Shown one piece after another: positions 7,923 to 15,946 of a stretch of 64,000 nucleotides of DNA. Where the stretch lies: positions 1-64,000 of the forward strand of contig NZ_MXPU01000022.1 of NCBI RefSeq assembly GCF_002204185.1, read 5' to 3'. The notes beneath the pieces were generated by a model. It saw only the letters and a program-made list of their open reading frames with translations. It was not told the origin of the DNA and did not search any database. Numbering within the stretch: position 1 is the stretch's first letter; the number at the start of each line of letters is the position of its first letter. The stretch comes from Rhizobium esperanzae (GTDB taxonomy: Bacteria > Pseudomonadota > Alphaproteobacteria > Rhizobiales > Rhizobiaceae). Both the position numbers and the translations under genes were made by a program.

Positions 7923-8162
7923 CTACGACGAAGGTTCCTCACGCTTGTTTTCAGCCATCCTGAGGTCCAGCGCCTGTCGCAACTGACCTGCTGACAGGTC
8001 TGTGTTTGCACTTAAAAGATCAACGGCGGCAGCGTATGCGGCTTCCGCGCAATTTCCGCCGGCGTCGATGGAGTTCGCGTCGCACCAGTCGGCTATTACC
8101 CTCGCGAGCATCTCTATGTGCCGTTCGGAGAGTTCCGGAAGATTTAGGAGGTTTAGAGACAT
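7923..8162 (-). CDS. Hypothetical protein
   Basis: From the ATG at 8162 the product is 79 residues, MSLNLLNLPELSERHIEMLA at the N-terminus, then a helical region with VIADWCDANSIDAGGNCAEA. It is predicted soluble and mostly helical. It lies 38 nt upstream of the DUF982 gene on the same strand, so the two may be cotranscribed. I do not recognise the family. Confidence 0.55.
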   Translation of the reverse strand: MSLNLLNLPELSERHIEMLARVIADWCDANSIDAGGNCAEAAYAAAVDLLSANTDLSAGQLRQALDLRMAENKREEPSS

Positions 8163-8445
8163 TATTGTGACCCCACCTAAGGCAAGAGCACGTCTGATCA
8201 CGCAATCGGCCTCGCCCTGCTAAGATCGCCGCTCGGAGTATTCTACGCTTTATATTGCGCGATGGTATCACGGTCCGCAATGGGCTGAGGTCGGAGTGGC
8301 AGCGACCAATCGTATCAGTCCGTCGGCTGCGCTTCTGCTTAAAATCAACTGCCGCCGAATATGGTCGATAGTACCCTTCCTGGTGTCGACGGAGCTTCGC
8401 TATCGCTATCAGATACGTCGCGGTACCGAATCTCTGAAAGGCGGA

Positions 8446-8685
8446 TTATCGTGCCAGCGACCTCCCAGAGAGCAGTTCCCAGATGCGGCGCATCTTCTGG
8501 AGCCGTGAGGAAATCCGTTCCTTTGCGGGAGGAACCAACATGCCGTTGCGGAAATCGGCCCAGGCCTGCGCTTCCAGCCTCGTTTTTTCGGTTGAACCTT
8601 CCCGGTCGACGAGTGGACTGCCGGTCTGATGATCGATGACCGACCACATTCCGTTTTCGAGTGCTTGTATCTCGTAGCGATGCAT
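8446..8685 (-). CDS. Hypothetical protein
   Basis: The 79-residue frame from the ATG at 8685 (MHRYEIQALENGMWSVIDHQ) has balanced composition, a likely N-terminal beta-sheet and a C-terminal basic helix (RISSRLQKMRRIWELL). The frame is also open upstream to a TTG at 8739. No clear ribosome-binding site decides the start. The stretches 8163-8445 and 8686-8897 around it hold nothing I can identify. Confidence 0.45.
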   Translation of the reverse strand: MHRYEIQALENGMWSVIDHQTGSPLVDREGSTEKTRLEAQAWADFRNGMLVPPAKERISSRLQKMRRIWELLSGRSLAR

Positions 8686-8897
8686 ACTGAAGCCATAGAG
8701 TTGAAGCGCAACATCAACCTGAAATCCCTTTGAAATCAACTCGACCGACCCATCGCTTCACATATACTTTGGTGAGATGGTGAACCCCGTATTACTCGCG
8801 CGCAGGAACACAGGGATACCTTCCACATACTTCCCGGACCGATCCGCCTGCTGCTGCCCTTCCATGCCCCGTCAACTCCGAGACTGCGTCCACCTCT

Positions 8898-10129
8898 TCA
8901 GGCCCCCGTCAACGCTCCATAGACGAGTGCGCGCAACTCTTTGCGCACAGGAATGGCGCTTGAAGGCAGCAGTTGCGTGAAGAGAATGACAACCATGTCG
9001 TCGACCGGGCTTACCCAGAAGAAGGTGCCTGCCGCGCCGCCCCAGCCATAGTCTCCCACCTGCGCCGAAATTTGTGCCTTGGCCGGATCAAGGACGACAG
9101 AGCCCAACAGACCGAACCCGACGCCATCAAACTGGGTTTCGGACCAAACTTCGGCTGCCAGCGAGGCAAGATCTCCCGGCAGGTGATTGCACGCCGCCAA
9201 TCTCAAAGTGCGGGACTGAGGATGCGTTCGCCGTTGAGTTCACCTCCAGCCCGCAGCATTTCGGCGAACCGCCAATAGTCGTCGATGGTCCCGACGAGCC
9301 CGCCTCCGCCGCAGAACGTGTCAACCTTGCCTTGCCGCCACTCCGAAACCTGAGGCGCTTCGTGCAAAGCCATTCCGCCAGCCATGGCCTCGTAGAGCGG
9401 GGGAAAACGGCCGATCTCAGATCCCGGCACAGAGAAGCCGGTGTCGGTCATGCCGAGGGGCTCGAAGATGCGGGTCGCGAAGTACTTGTCGAGCGTCATT
9501 CCGGAAACGACTTCAACGATGCGGCCGATGACATCTAACCCGGTGCTGTATTGCCATTTCGTACCCGGTTCCCATTCCAATGGCAGCTCGGCGATCCTGC
9601 GCACCATCTTGTCGAGCCCACCGTAGGCAAGGGCGAGGCCGAGTTTTTCTTTGGCATAAGCTTCGCCGAGTATTCCGGGGTTCGTAAAAAGGCTTAGGCC
9701 AGATGTGTGGGTCAGCAGATGACGGATCGTCATCTTCGTTTTGACGGGCACCGTTTGGTCGAGCGACGTTGCGTCCGGTATCAGAAGTTGCCTATTTTTG
9801 AATTCCGGCAGGTAAGCTTCGACCGGATCGTCGAGATGCACGCGCGCCTCCTCGTACAGCATCATCAGCGCTACGGCGGTGACAGGCTTGGTCATCGAGT
9901 AGATGCGGGCGATGAGGTCGCGCCGCCAAGGCCGCTTGGCTTCGACGTCGGCGCGCCCGGCGCAACCGAAAAAGGCGAGTTCTCCATGACGCGCGATGAG
10001 CACCGCACCACCCGGCCAGCGCCCGGTGTCGGCATATCGCTGCATCCACCGCTTCAGTCGCGCCAGCCGCGGCTTGTCGAAGCCGAGGTCCCCTGGATCA
10101 CGAACTGGTTCGCTACCAAATTGACTCAT
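8898..10129 (-). pseudogene. Serine beta-lactamase-like/esterase gene, frameshifted
   Basis: From the ATG at 10129 a class C beta-lactamase-related (EstB-like) protein reads through Ser78-Met-Thr-Lys81 (YSMTKPVTAVALMMLYEEA), HLLTHTSGLS and the Tyr194 loop (WQYSTGLDVIGR). The frame stops at 9203 just after GERILSPAL. The rest of the family C-terminus, NHLPGDLASLAAEVW to ELRALVYGALTGA, continues in another frame to 8898. Inserting one base in the CCCGCACTTTG stretch near 9212-9220 would restore SPRTLR and one reading frame of about 410 residues. So it is a recent single-base disruption, or a sequencing error. Confidence 0.8.
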
Positions 10130-10749
10130 CGCGCAAATGTCCGGTCGCAGGCGAAGGCCCTTTGGACAATCCTGCGCTTTCCCCGCATTATTGCAATAGT
10201 TGCCTGCTTGTAGCGAGTTCATTGTGCTTCATTTCGGCCGGATTCACTTCCTTAATCCTCTCGAGGTTGGGATGCAGGAATGTATGAAGTGTCTGGGGGC
10301 ATCACAACCGCTTCGGCACTCGGAAGGCGCTCGCTCAGCGGCTATGTCTTGCGCGATTTGTGCGGTAAAGCCTCGAAGGGCTTTCGATAATGGGTCGGGA
10401 CGAACGTACATCATTGGCTACTTCGCACCTGCGGTAATTGTCATACGATTCAAAACGCTAAATAATAACAAAAATCAGTTGCTTGCTCGAGGTTTCTCGA
10501 CTACGTTTTTTACAGGGGAAACTCCGAAATAACCGGCTCTCGCCGACGATACTCAGTGGCCGTTTGACCTTGCTTGAGGGGAGGATGATGACGTTGTTTA
10601 TCCGACTTCGTTTCTTCGCAATGGTGCAGCGAATGCGTGATCTCGTCTCGATCCGATATCGACCTACGACGGCAATCTGACGGTCGTAAACCAACCTTTT
10701 GTTCCACTTTTCCAAGATGGTGCTCCGTGTGGCGCGCCCGAGGTTTGTT
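10130..10749. other. Stretch without an identifiable gene
   Basis: Several frames are open here, but none shows a protein family, consistent codon use or a ribosome-binding site. Composition is more AT-rich than the core genes around 10440-10530. It probably holds decayed accessory DNA. Confidence 0.5.
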
Positions 10750-10944
10750 ATGCAAAAGCAAGCTGTCGTATTCAATGGTCAGGAAGTCGGGATCGCGGTC
10801 CCTGTCGAAAACCGCCTCAAATTTATAGCTGTCCGCTTCAATGTCATCGACTTGGACAACAGGCTCTTTGACACGGTTACCGAAATCCGGCGCGCCATTA
10901 CAGAGCATCTCGCGTCCAGCGGTCGCGCAATCACCTCTCACTGA
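10750..10944 (+). CDS. Hypothetical small protein
   Basis: The 64-residue frame starts at an ATG behind a GAGG site and reads MQKQAVVFNGQEVGIAVPVE, followed by FIAVRFNVIDLDNRLFDTVT and a C-terminal amphipathic helix. The beta-then-helix order and balanced residue use look like a real small protein. I cannot name its family. It directly precedes the broken histidine-kinase remnant. Confidence 0.5.
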   Translation: MQKQAVVFNGQEVGIAVPVENRLKFIAVRFNVIDLDNRLFDTVTEIRRAITEHLASSGRAITSH

Positions 10945-10977
10945 GTGGAATAAACACCACGATTCCGAGGGCGGACT

Positions 10978-11206
10978 TCGAACGCCTTTAAGTACGCCTT
11001 CCCTGATGACGATGGCGGGAGCGTGGAGATCACCCTGACCTCGGAAGGAGCGGACATCCTCCTCACCGAGAACAACGGGCGGGGTGCCCTCTCGACCTTG
11101 GTGATGCAAACGGATCGAAACTCATCGAGCTGACGGCATGGCGCAGTTCGATGGCAACGTGATGAGGCATCCCTCTGAGAAGGGGTGCCGTGTTGAGGCA
11201 GGATGA
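10978..11206 (+). pseudogene. Histidine-kinase C-terminal remnant (HATPase domain)
   Basis: SNAFKYAFPDDDGGSVEITL at 10978 onward corresponds to the N-box of HisKA_2/HWE sensor kinases (family pattern TNALKHAFP). DILLTENNGRGAL is a degenerate G1 box. After frame changes, the end AQFDGNVMRHPSEKGCRVEA (about 11141-11200) reads like the final strand-helix region, stopping at 11204-11206. No kinase N-terminus is present upstream, so this is a truncated and frameshifted fragment. Confidence 0.6.
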
Positions 11207-11249
11207 GGTAGCCCGACGAGAAATCGCAGGCTTTTATATCGAACGAACA

Positions 11250-11361
11250 TGGTTGTCGGGGCAGGGATTCGAACCCTGCGTCACAGCTCGCAAGCTGGAA
11301 GCAACCTCGGATACCCGAGGATGAGGAGAGCGCCGCGCTCCGATTACGCTTACGCCCGACT
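11250..11361 (-). other. tRNA-like structured element ending in CCA
   Basis: On the minus strand the 3' end has a T-arm (stem CAGGG/CCCTG with loop TTCGAAT at 11263-11279) and CCCGACA-A-CCA ending at 11250. GTCGGG at 11360-11355 can pair with CCCGAC as a 6-bp acceptor stem. Between them lie three more perfect hairpins: GAGCG/CGCTC, CCTCGG/CCGAGG with loop GTAT, and CAGCT/AGCTG with loop TGCG. A normal 7-nt anticodon loop is absent and the acceptor has a first-pair mismatch. It may be a degenerate type II tRNA, an att remnant or an atypical tRNA. Confidence 0.4.
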
Positions 11362-11727
11362 GAAGCATTAACTCCCGGAGCTTGCGATTGTTCCTAATGG
11401 GATATTCTGCTGCGAAGATGATTGTAAGCTTCCTGCCCATTGTCGCCCCCGGCTACGAGCAACACGAATATACAATTCTGCCTTCTATACATAAGAGCGA
11501 CGGCTTCACCGATTCTGATCAGTGCATAACGCCCTCGATGTAGTTGATTTCTGGCGTATCGGCCAATAGCCTCAGCTTATTCATCAGGCGGACCAGACGA
11601 ATAAGAACATGAGGCAGCCGAAACTGCCCGAAGAACCTCCAAGCGGTACTCAAGCCGCCCGCCATTTTCCCCTGTGAACCGAGCTTGCCTCGTTTCGGGC
11701 GTTGCTCACGGCTGTTTGGAGATGACA

Positions 11728-12454
11728 ATGAAATTCGCCCGTAGACGGAATCCGTCAGGAAGCAACGACAGGTGTCCGTGGGAGCTGTCCCGGTTGGGGA
11801 TCGCCGACGCTCGCCAAGTGTGGTCTCAAGCGACTGCATCAGTGGGCGCACATCAGTGCCGCTGTTTGTGACCGTTGGTGGGAGCCCGAGACGGAATGGC
11901 ATCGGGCGTGGAAGAACCTGTTTCCGACGGAATGGCAGGAGATCCGCCACGTCGCAATTGATGGCGAGGTCCACATCGCCGACGTCAAGACGGAGAGCAG
12001 CACGGTAATCGAATTCCAACACTCGACGATCTCGCCGCAGGAGAGGGCTTCTCGCGAGGCGTTCTACGGTTCCATGATCTGGATTGTCGATGGTACTCGT
12101 CTCAAACGAGACCTCTCGTCGTTCCGCGAAGCGTTGCTCAATGCTCCGCCGGTCGGGGTCGAGACCGATGCCCGCTCATGGCTGCTATTTGCTCGCGCCG
12201 CAGCGCTCATCGAGCGCTGGAGAGGAGGCAAGCGTCCCGTTTTCCTGGATTTTGGTGACGCCGAGTTTCCACTGGCCCGGATGTCATCGACAGGGGTACT
12301 TTGGTGGTTGAGCTACGCTCTCGGCGGGCGTGTGATCGCGACACCCGTGGATCGCCAGAGCGTGGTGGATCATATGCTGTCTGGCACGTCCATACGCGGG
12401 TTTGGTAGACCAGTGCCACCTACGTTACGTCGATCAGGACGGCCGAGATTTTGA
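11728..12454 (+). pseudogene. CoiA-like nuclease-domain gene with a start-proximal frameshift
   Basis: An ATG at 11728 behind TTTGGAGATGACA opens MKFA; after a frame break near 11740 the gene continues as VDGIRQEATTGVRGSCPGWG, LAKCGLKRLHQWAH, WWEPETEWHRAWKNLFP, and HIADVKTESSTVIEFQHSTI. This is the zinc-ribbon plus PD-(D/E)xK-type arrangement of competence CoiA-like proteins, with D/E-x-K-like residues in ADVKTESSTVIEFQ. One expected zinc-ribbon cysteine is Trp here (CPGW). The last 25 residues look less conserved. The frameshift and Cys loss indicate decay. Confidence 0.65.
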
Positions 12455-12497
12455 ACCGCAGCCTGATTGCGCGTACCTACGGTCTCAGCGACGTACT

Positions 12498-13457
12498 TCA
12501 CGATGGTTGGGCAGCTTCGCTAGCGGCGAAGATGCGGTCCCACGCGGCCTCGGCGGGGAAAACCTCTCCGAGAAACGCGACGAACGCCTTGACAGTGGGG
12601 TTGCCTCGGCGGCTCTCCGGCCAGAGGGCGGTAATGTTGAAACGGTCGACGGCGTATTCCTTGAGAACGGGCACCAGTTCGCCGTGCTCGAGGTAAGGGG
12701 CGGCGACATACGTCGCGGACATGCCGATACCGCCGCCCGCAACGGTAATAGCGGCTACAGCGTCACTATTGTCGACCACGATCGCGGCGTTCGGAACGAT
12801 TTCGAGCAACCGGTCCCCGACTTTGAATGGCCAACGCAATGGCTGGCCAGTGCTCTGGTGCCGGAAGTTGACGCAGTCGTGGTGGACAAGGTCCTCCGGC
12901 CGCGCGGGCACGCCACGTCGTTTAATGTAATCCGGCGATGCGAATGCGCAGACGCGGTTCGGCGCGAGCTTCCTGGCGATCAAGCGCGAGTCCGCTGGTT
13001 CGCCGACACGGATCGCGACGTCGATGCCTTCCTCGATGATATCCGTGAACGTGTCGCCGAGCCGCAGGTCTACGGAGACCGTGGGGAAGCGCTCCCGGAA
13101 ACGGGGCAGGGCGGGAGCGACCAGATTAGCTCCGATCGGCAGCGGCGCAGTCACCTTGAGCGTGCCCGAAGGTTCGCCACGAGCCGCGACAGCCGCCTGT
13201 TCGATTTCTTCTGCCTCACGAAGCAGGCGCAACGCACGTTCGTGTAGGTCGCGGCCTTCGGCGGTCAGCGTGAGCGATCGCGTGGTCCGGCTGAAGAGAC
13301 TGATCCCGAGGTGCTCCTCAAGCCGCTGGACGCTTTTGCTGACCGCGGAGGGCGAGACCGACAGGGAGCGGGCCGCCGCAGTGTAGCTTCCTAAGGAGGC
13401 CGAGCGAGCGAAAGCGATGATCCCCGTCAGCCTGTCAATTCCAATTTGTTCCACCAT
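12498..13457 (-). CDS. LysR-family transcriptional regulator
   Basis: The 319-residue product starts at the ATG at 13457 (MVEQIGIDRLTGIIAFARSA). Residues 24-43 (SYTAAARSLSVSPSAVSKSV) form the helix-turn-helix, and EPSGTLKVTAPLPIG starts the effector domain. The subgroup resembles AaeR/DsdC-like regulators that sit opposite oxidoreductases. It is divergent from the SDR gene, with a GCCCG/CGGGC repeat in the 106-nt spacer. It is intact, unlike most neighbours. Confidence 0.9.
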   Translation of the reverse strand: MVEQIGIDRLTGIIAFARSASLGSYTAAARSLSVSPSAVSKSVQRLEEHLGISLFSRTTRSLTLTAEGRDLHERALRLLREAEEIEQAAVAARGEPSGTLKVTAPLPIGANLVAPALPRFRERFPTVSVDLRLGDTFTDIIEEGIDVAIRVGEPADSRLIARKLAPNRVCAFASPDYIKRRGVPARPEDLVHHDCVNFRHQSTGQPLRWPFKVGDRLLEIVPNAAIVVDNSDAVAAITVAGGGIGMSATYVAAPYLEHGELVPVLKEYAVDRFNITALWPESRRGNPTVKAFVAFLGEVFPAEAAWDRIFAASEAAQPS

Positions 13458-13479
13458 GGCAATATTAAAATGAAATACG

Positions 13480-13498
13480 GCCCGATTATCAAGCGGGC
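13480..13498. promoter_or_regulatory. Candidate operator in the LysR/SDR spacer
   Basis: GCCCG (13480-13484) and CGGGC (13494-13498) flank nine AT-rich nt. The site lies 23 nt upstream of the LysR start and about 65 nt upstream of the SDR start, a usual place for a LysR site. Only the symmetry is seen; binding is inferred. Confidence 0.4.
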
Positions 13499-13563
13499 GG
13501 ATTGGATTTAATTCTAACTCATCGGCGCTGGACACCAGCCCCGCTAACAAAGGAGAGACGAAA

Positions 13564-14319
13564 ATGAACCAGACAGTAACGGTTCCCACGGGTAACTTTA
13601 CCTCTTCGCTTGAAGGCAAGAAGGTCGTCATTTTCGGCGGCACATCCGGTATCGGCCTCGCTGCCGCCATCCAGGCCAAGGCCGCTGGCGCGAAGGTCAC
13701 CGTTATCGGCAACGACCGCCAGCGCGCCCAACAGGCTGCCTCCGAGAACGGCCTCGACGATTGGCGCGCAGCCGACGTAACCAACCCGGCCTCGATCGGT
13801 GAAGCTGTGGCAACTATCGACCGTGTCGACCACCTTGTTTTGCTTGCGGGCACCTTCGTCGCCGGCAAGGTGCTGGAAGCCGATGTGTCGTATTTGAAGC
13901 ACGCCTTCGACGAGCGCATCTGGGCGGCAGTCCACACGCTTCGCGCTCTTGGCGACAAACTGGCTGAAGACGCTTCCATCACCCTGATTTCCGGCGCTCT
14001 GGCGGATCGCCCGAATGCCTATGGCACCGCGATCCTGGCATCCGCCTCCGCGGCGATGGAAGCATTCGGACGCGGACTTGCAATCGAACTCGCGCCGCGC
14101 CGCGTGAACACTCTTTCTCCCGGCCCGATCGACACTCCGATTCTTTCCAAGGCACTGGGCGAAGGCCGCGACGCATACGTCGCCTCCCTCAAGCAGGCGC
14201 TCCCGCTGCACCGCCTCGGCACTGCGGACGAAGCGGGTGCGGCGGTCGTCTTCCTGATGGCCAACGGCTGGATGAACGGTGCCGTTCTCAATGTTGACGG
14301 AGGATCGCGCCTCGTTTGA
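13564..14319 (+). CDS. Short-chain dehydrogenase/reductase-like protein, atypical active site
   Basis: The 251-residue Rossmann protein has the nucleotide loop GGTSGIGLAA near residue 25, LLAGTFVAG in place of NNAG, and the end GAVLNVDGGSRLV. ITLISGALADR marks the catalytic Ser strand. At the YxxxK position the segment is ILASASAAMEAF, so neither the Tyr nor the Lys of classical SDRs is present. The protein may be a binding or regulatory relative, or use a different mechanism. AAAGGAGAGACG precedes the ATG. The divergent LysR gene probably controls it, and the truncated flavin oxidoreductase gene follows 34 nt later. Confidence 0.85.
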   Translation: MNQTVTVPTGNFTSSLEGKKVVIFGGTSGIGLAAAIQAKAAGAKVTVIGNDRQRAQQAASENGLDDWRAADVTNPASIGEAVATIDRVDHLVLLAGTFVAGKVLEADVSYLKHAFDERIWAAVHTLRALGDKLAEDASITLISGALADRPNAYGTAILASASAAMEAFGRGLAIELAPRRVNTLSPGPIDTPILSKALGEGRDAYVASLKQALPLHRLGTADEAGAAVVFLMANGWMNGAVLNVDGGSRLV

Positions 14320-14353
14320 GGCGCGCATCCCACTTGCTCTCAAGGAATTCCCC

Positions 14354-14863
14354 ATGACCAGCTTGTTTGATCCAATTCAGCTTGGCACTATCAAGGCTCC
14401 CAACCGTATTCTGATGGCTCCAATGACCCGCGCGCGCGGCACACGAGGCCATATCCCGACGCCTATCATGGTCGATTACTACGCCCAGCGCGCCTCTGCC
14501 GGCCTCATCATCAGCGAAGCGATCGGAATCAACCAGCTGGGACTCGGCTGGCCGTATGCGACTGGACTGTGGATGCAGGAGCAGATTGCCGGATGGCGGA
14601 AAGTCACAGACGCGGTCCACGAAAATGGCGGCCGGATCATCGCCCAGCTGTGGCAAATGGGTCGCGTCGTGCACTCGAGCTTCCTGGATGGCGGCCAGCC
14701 AGTATCCGCATCGGCGACCACCGCGCCGAACATGAGGTCCTTGAGCCCTTTCTTTAGTTTCTGCTACTTCGCGTTGGAGCGGTTTTATCGCTCAGTTTTC
14801 AATTCCAAATTTCAGGAAACAAGCGTATGTTGCGCGGTTAGGATTGCAGTAATCATGCCTTGA
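14354..14863 (+). pseudogene. Old Yellow Enzyme family oxidoreductase, truncated
   Basis: Residues 1-127 follow the family closely: MTSLFDPIQLGTIKAPNRIL, MAPMTRARG, VDYYAQRASAGLIISEAIGI and IIAQLWQMGRVVH. After PVSASATTAPNM near 14733 the frame runs into unrelated AT-rich sequence and ends at 14863. Intact members are about 360-370 residues with the active-site His and later FMN-binding parts beyond this point, so the gene is truncated and probably inactive. The break marks a deletion or insertion junction. Confidence 0.8.
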
Positions 14864-14876
14864 GGGTTCGGGGACA

Positions 14877-15188
14877 ATGTGCTGGAATACATCATCGGCA
14901 TTCACGCCGGTCGCGCTTGCTTTGCGCGGTCCGGCAACGCGCAAGATCGTCCGGACGCTCGGCGATGCGGCGCATCTCCTGATTAACGACTGGCCTTCCG
15001 ACGACGGCGAGGAATATGTCTCGGCTGTAAAGGCCTGCGTCGATGCAATTAGCGGGAAAATCGACCCGGAACGATTCCGCGAGGCGCTTTTGCGTGCTGC
15101 CGACGAAGCGGGTATCGCTGCTCTAACGGTCGTTCAGCAGCGCGTGGTAGAGCGGCGACCGGACCTGCTCTCAGGCGCGCCAGCATAG
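14877..15188 (+). CDS. DUF982 domain small protein
   Basis: The 103-residue product follows the DUF982 pattern: FTPVALALRGPATRKIVRTL, DAAHLLINDWPSDDGEEYVS, AVKACVDAISGKI and an ERFREALLRAADEAGI helix. The ATG follows GGGTTCGGGGACA. It sits directly behind the junction that truncates the Old Yellow Enzyme gene. Function unknown. The 167 nt after it hold nothing I recognise. Confidence 0.75.
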   Translation: MCWNTSSAFTPVALALRGPATRKIVRTLGDAAHLLINDWPSDDGEEYVSAVKACVDAISGKIDPERFREALLRAADEAGIAALTVVQQRVVERRPDLLSGAPA

Positions 15189-15355
15189 CCCCTATTTCGG
15201 CCGGCTACTCGTCAACACGGCGTTGCGCCGGACGCGGTGTCAAGGTGGAGATGGGGCTCCTGAAATTCAAGCGCGGCTAAATATCCTGTGCGACGAGAGA
15301 TAAATTGTAAAGATTTCAAACAATCACGCGCAGAACTTCGCCGCGAAGGACACTG

Positions 15356-15715
15356 ATGTCGAAGAGGTCCATGATGAATTTAATCACCTTCAACCTGGAT
15401 GGCATCGAACCCGAGTTCAGCGCCCCCGAGCCCACTCGGATCATCTCCGGCAATCCGCATTTTCGCACCTGGAATCTGGAGGAAGCCGAAGGCGGCCTCT
15501 ATTCCGGCATCTGGGAGGCGACACCCGGCAAGTGGCGGATCGTCTATGAGGAGTGGGAATATTTCAGCCTGCTATCAGGCCATTCGATCGTCACGGAGGA
15601 CGGCGGTGAGCCGGTGCATCTGAAGGCGGGCGACCGGATGATCTTGAGGCCGGGCTTCAAGGGAACCTGGGAAGTCGTTGAAACGACTCGCAAGGACTAT
15701 GTGATCAAGGTCTGA
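15356..15715 (+). CDS. Cupin domain protein (cupin_3/DUF861 type)
   Basis: The 119-residue protein is a single cupin barrel of the cupin_3 type: GLYSGIWEATPGKWRIVYEE, WEYFSLLSGHSIVTEDGGEP and HLKAGDRMILRPGFKGTWEV. This subgroup lacks most of the usual metal-binding histidines. The ATG at 15356 follows GAAGGACAC; a second pair of ATGs six codons on is also possible. No function can be assigned. The gap 15716-15946 shows no gene. Confidence 0.75.
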   Translation: MSKRSMMNLITFNLDGIEPEFSAPEPTRIISGNPHFRTWNLEEAEGGLYSGIWEATPGKWRIVYEEWEYFSLLSGHSIVTEDGGEPVHLKAGDRMILRPGFKGTWEVVETTRKDYVIKV

Positions 15716-15946
15716 ACAGCGGCTGCGAGCCGGCTTTGGCGATGGCGGTCTGTCCCGGTTTGCGGCGATTATGATCCCTTTCCCCAAAATAACCGCTTCT
15801 CTTTCGCAGATAGAGGGCATTTGATCTTTCCCATTAATGAGACCTACATCGTCAGATGTTAGACCTTATCTGCAGCGCATTGCGGACATGATGTCTCCTG
15901 CCGTCACCACAGACATGGCCTTGCAATTCATCTTTTCGGGATTGGC

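Noticed and set aside
11519..12022. 167-codon minus-strand frame
   Set aside because: It is antisense to the CoiA-like coding sequence, which has clear family motifs on the plus strand; the minus frame has none.
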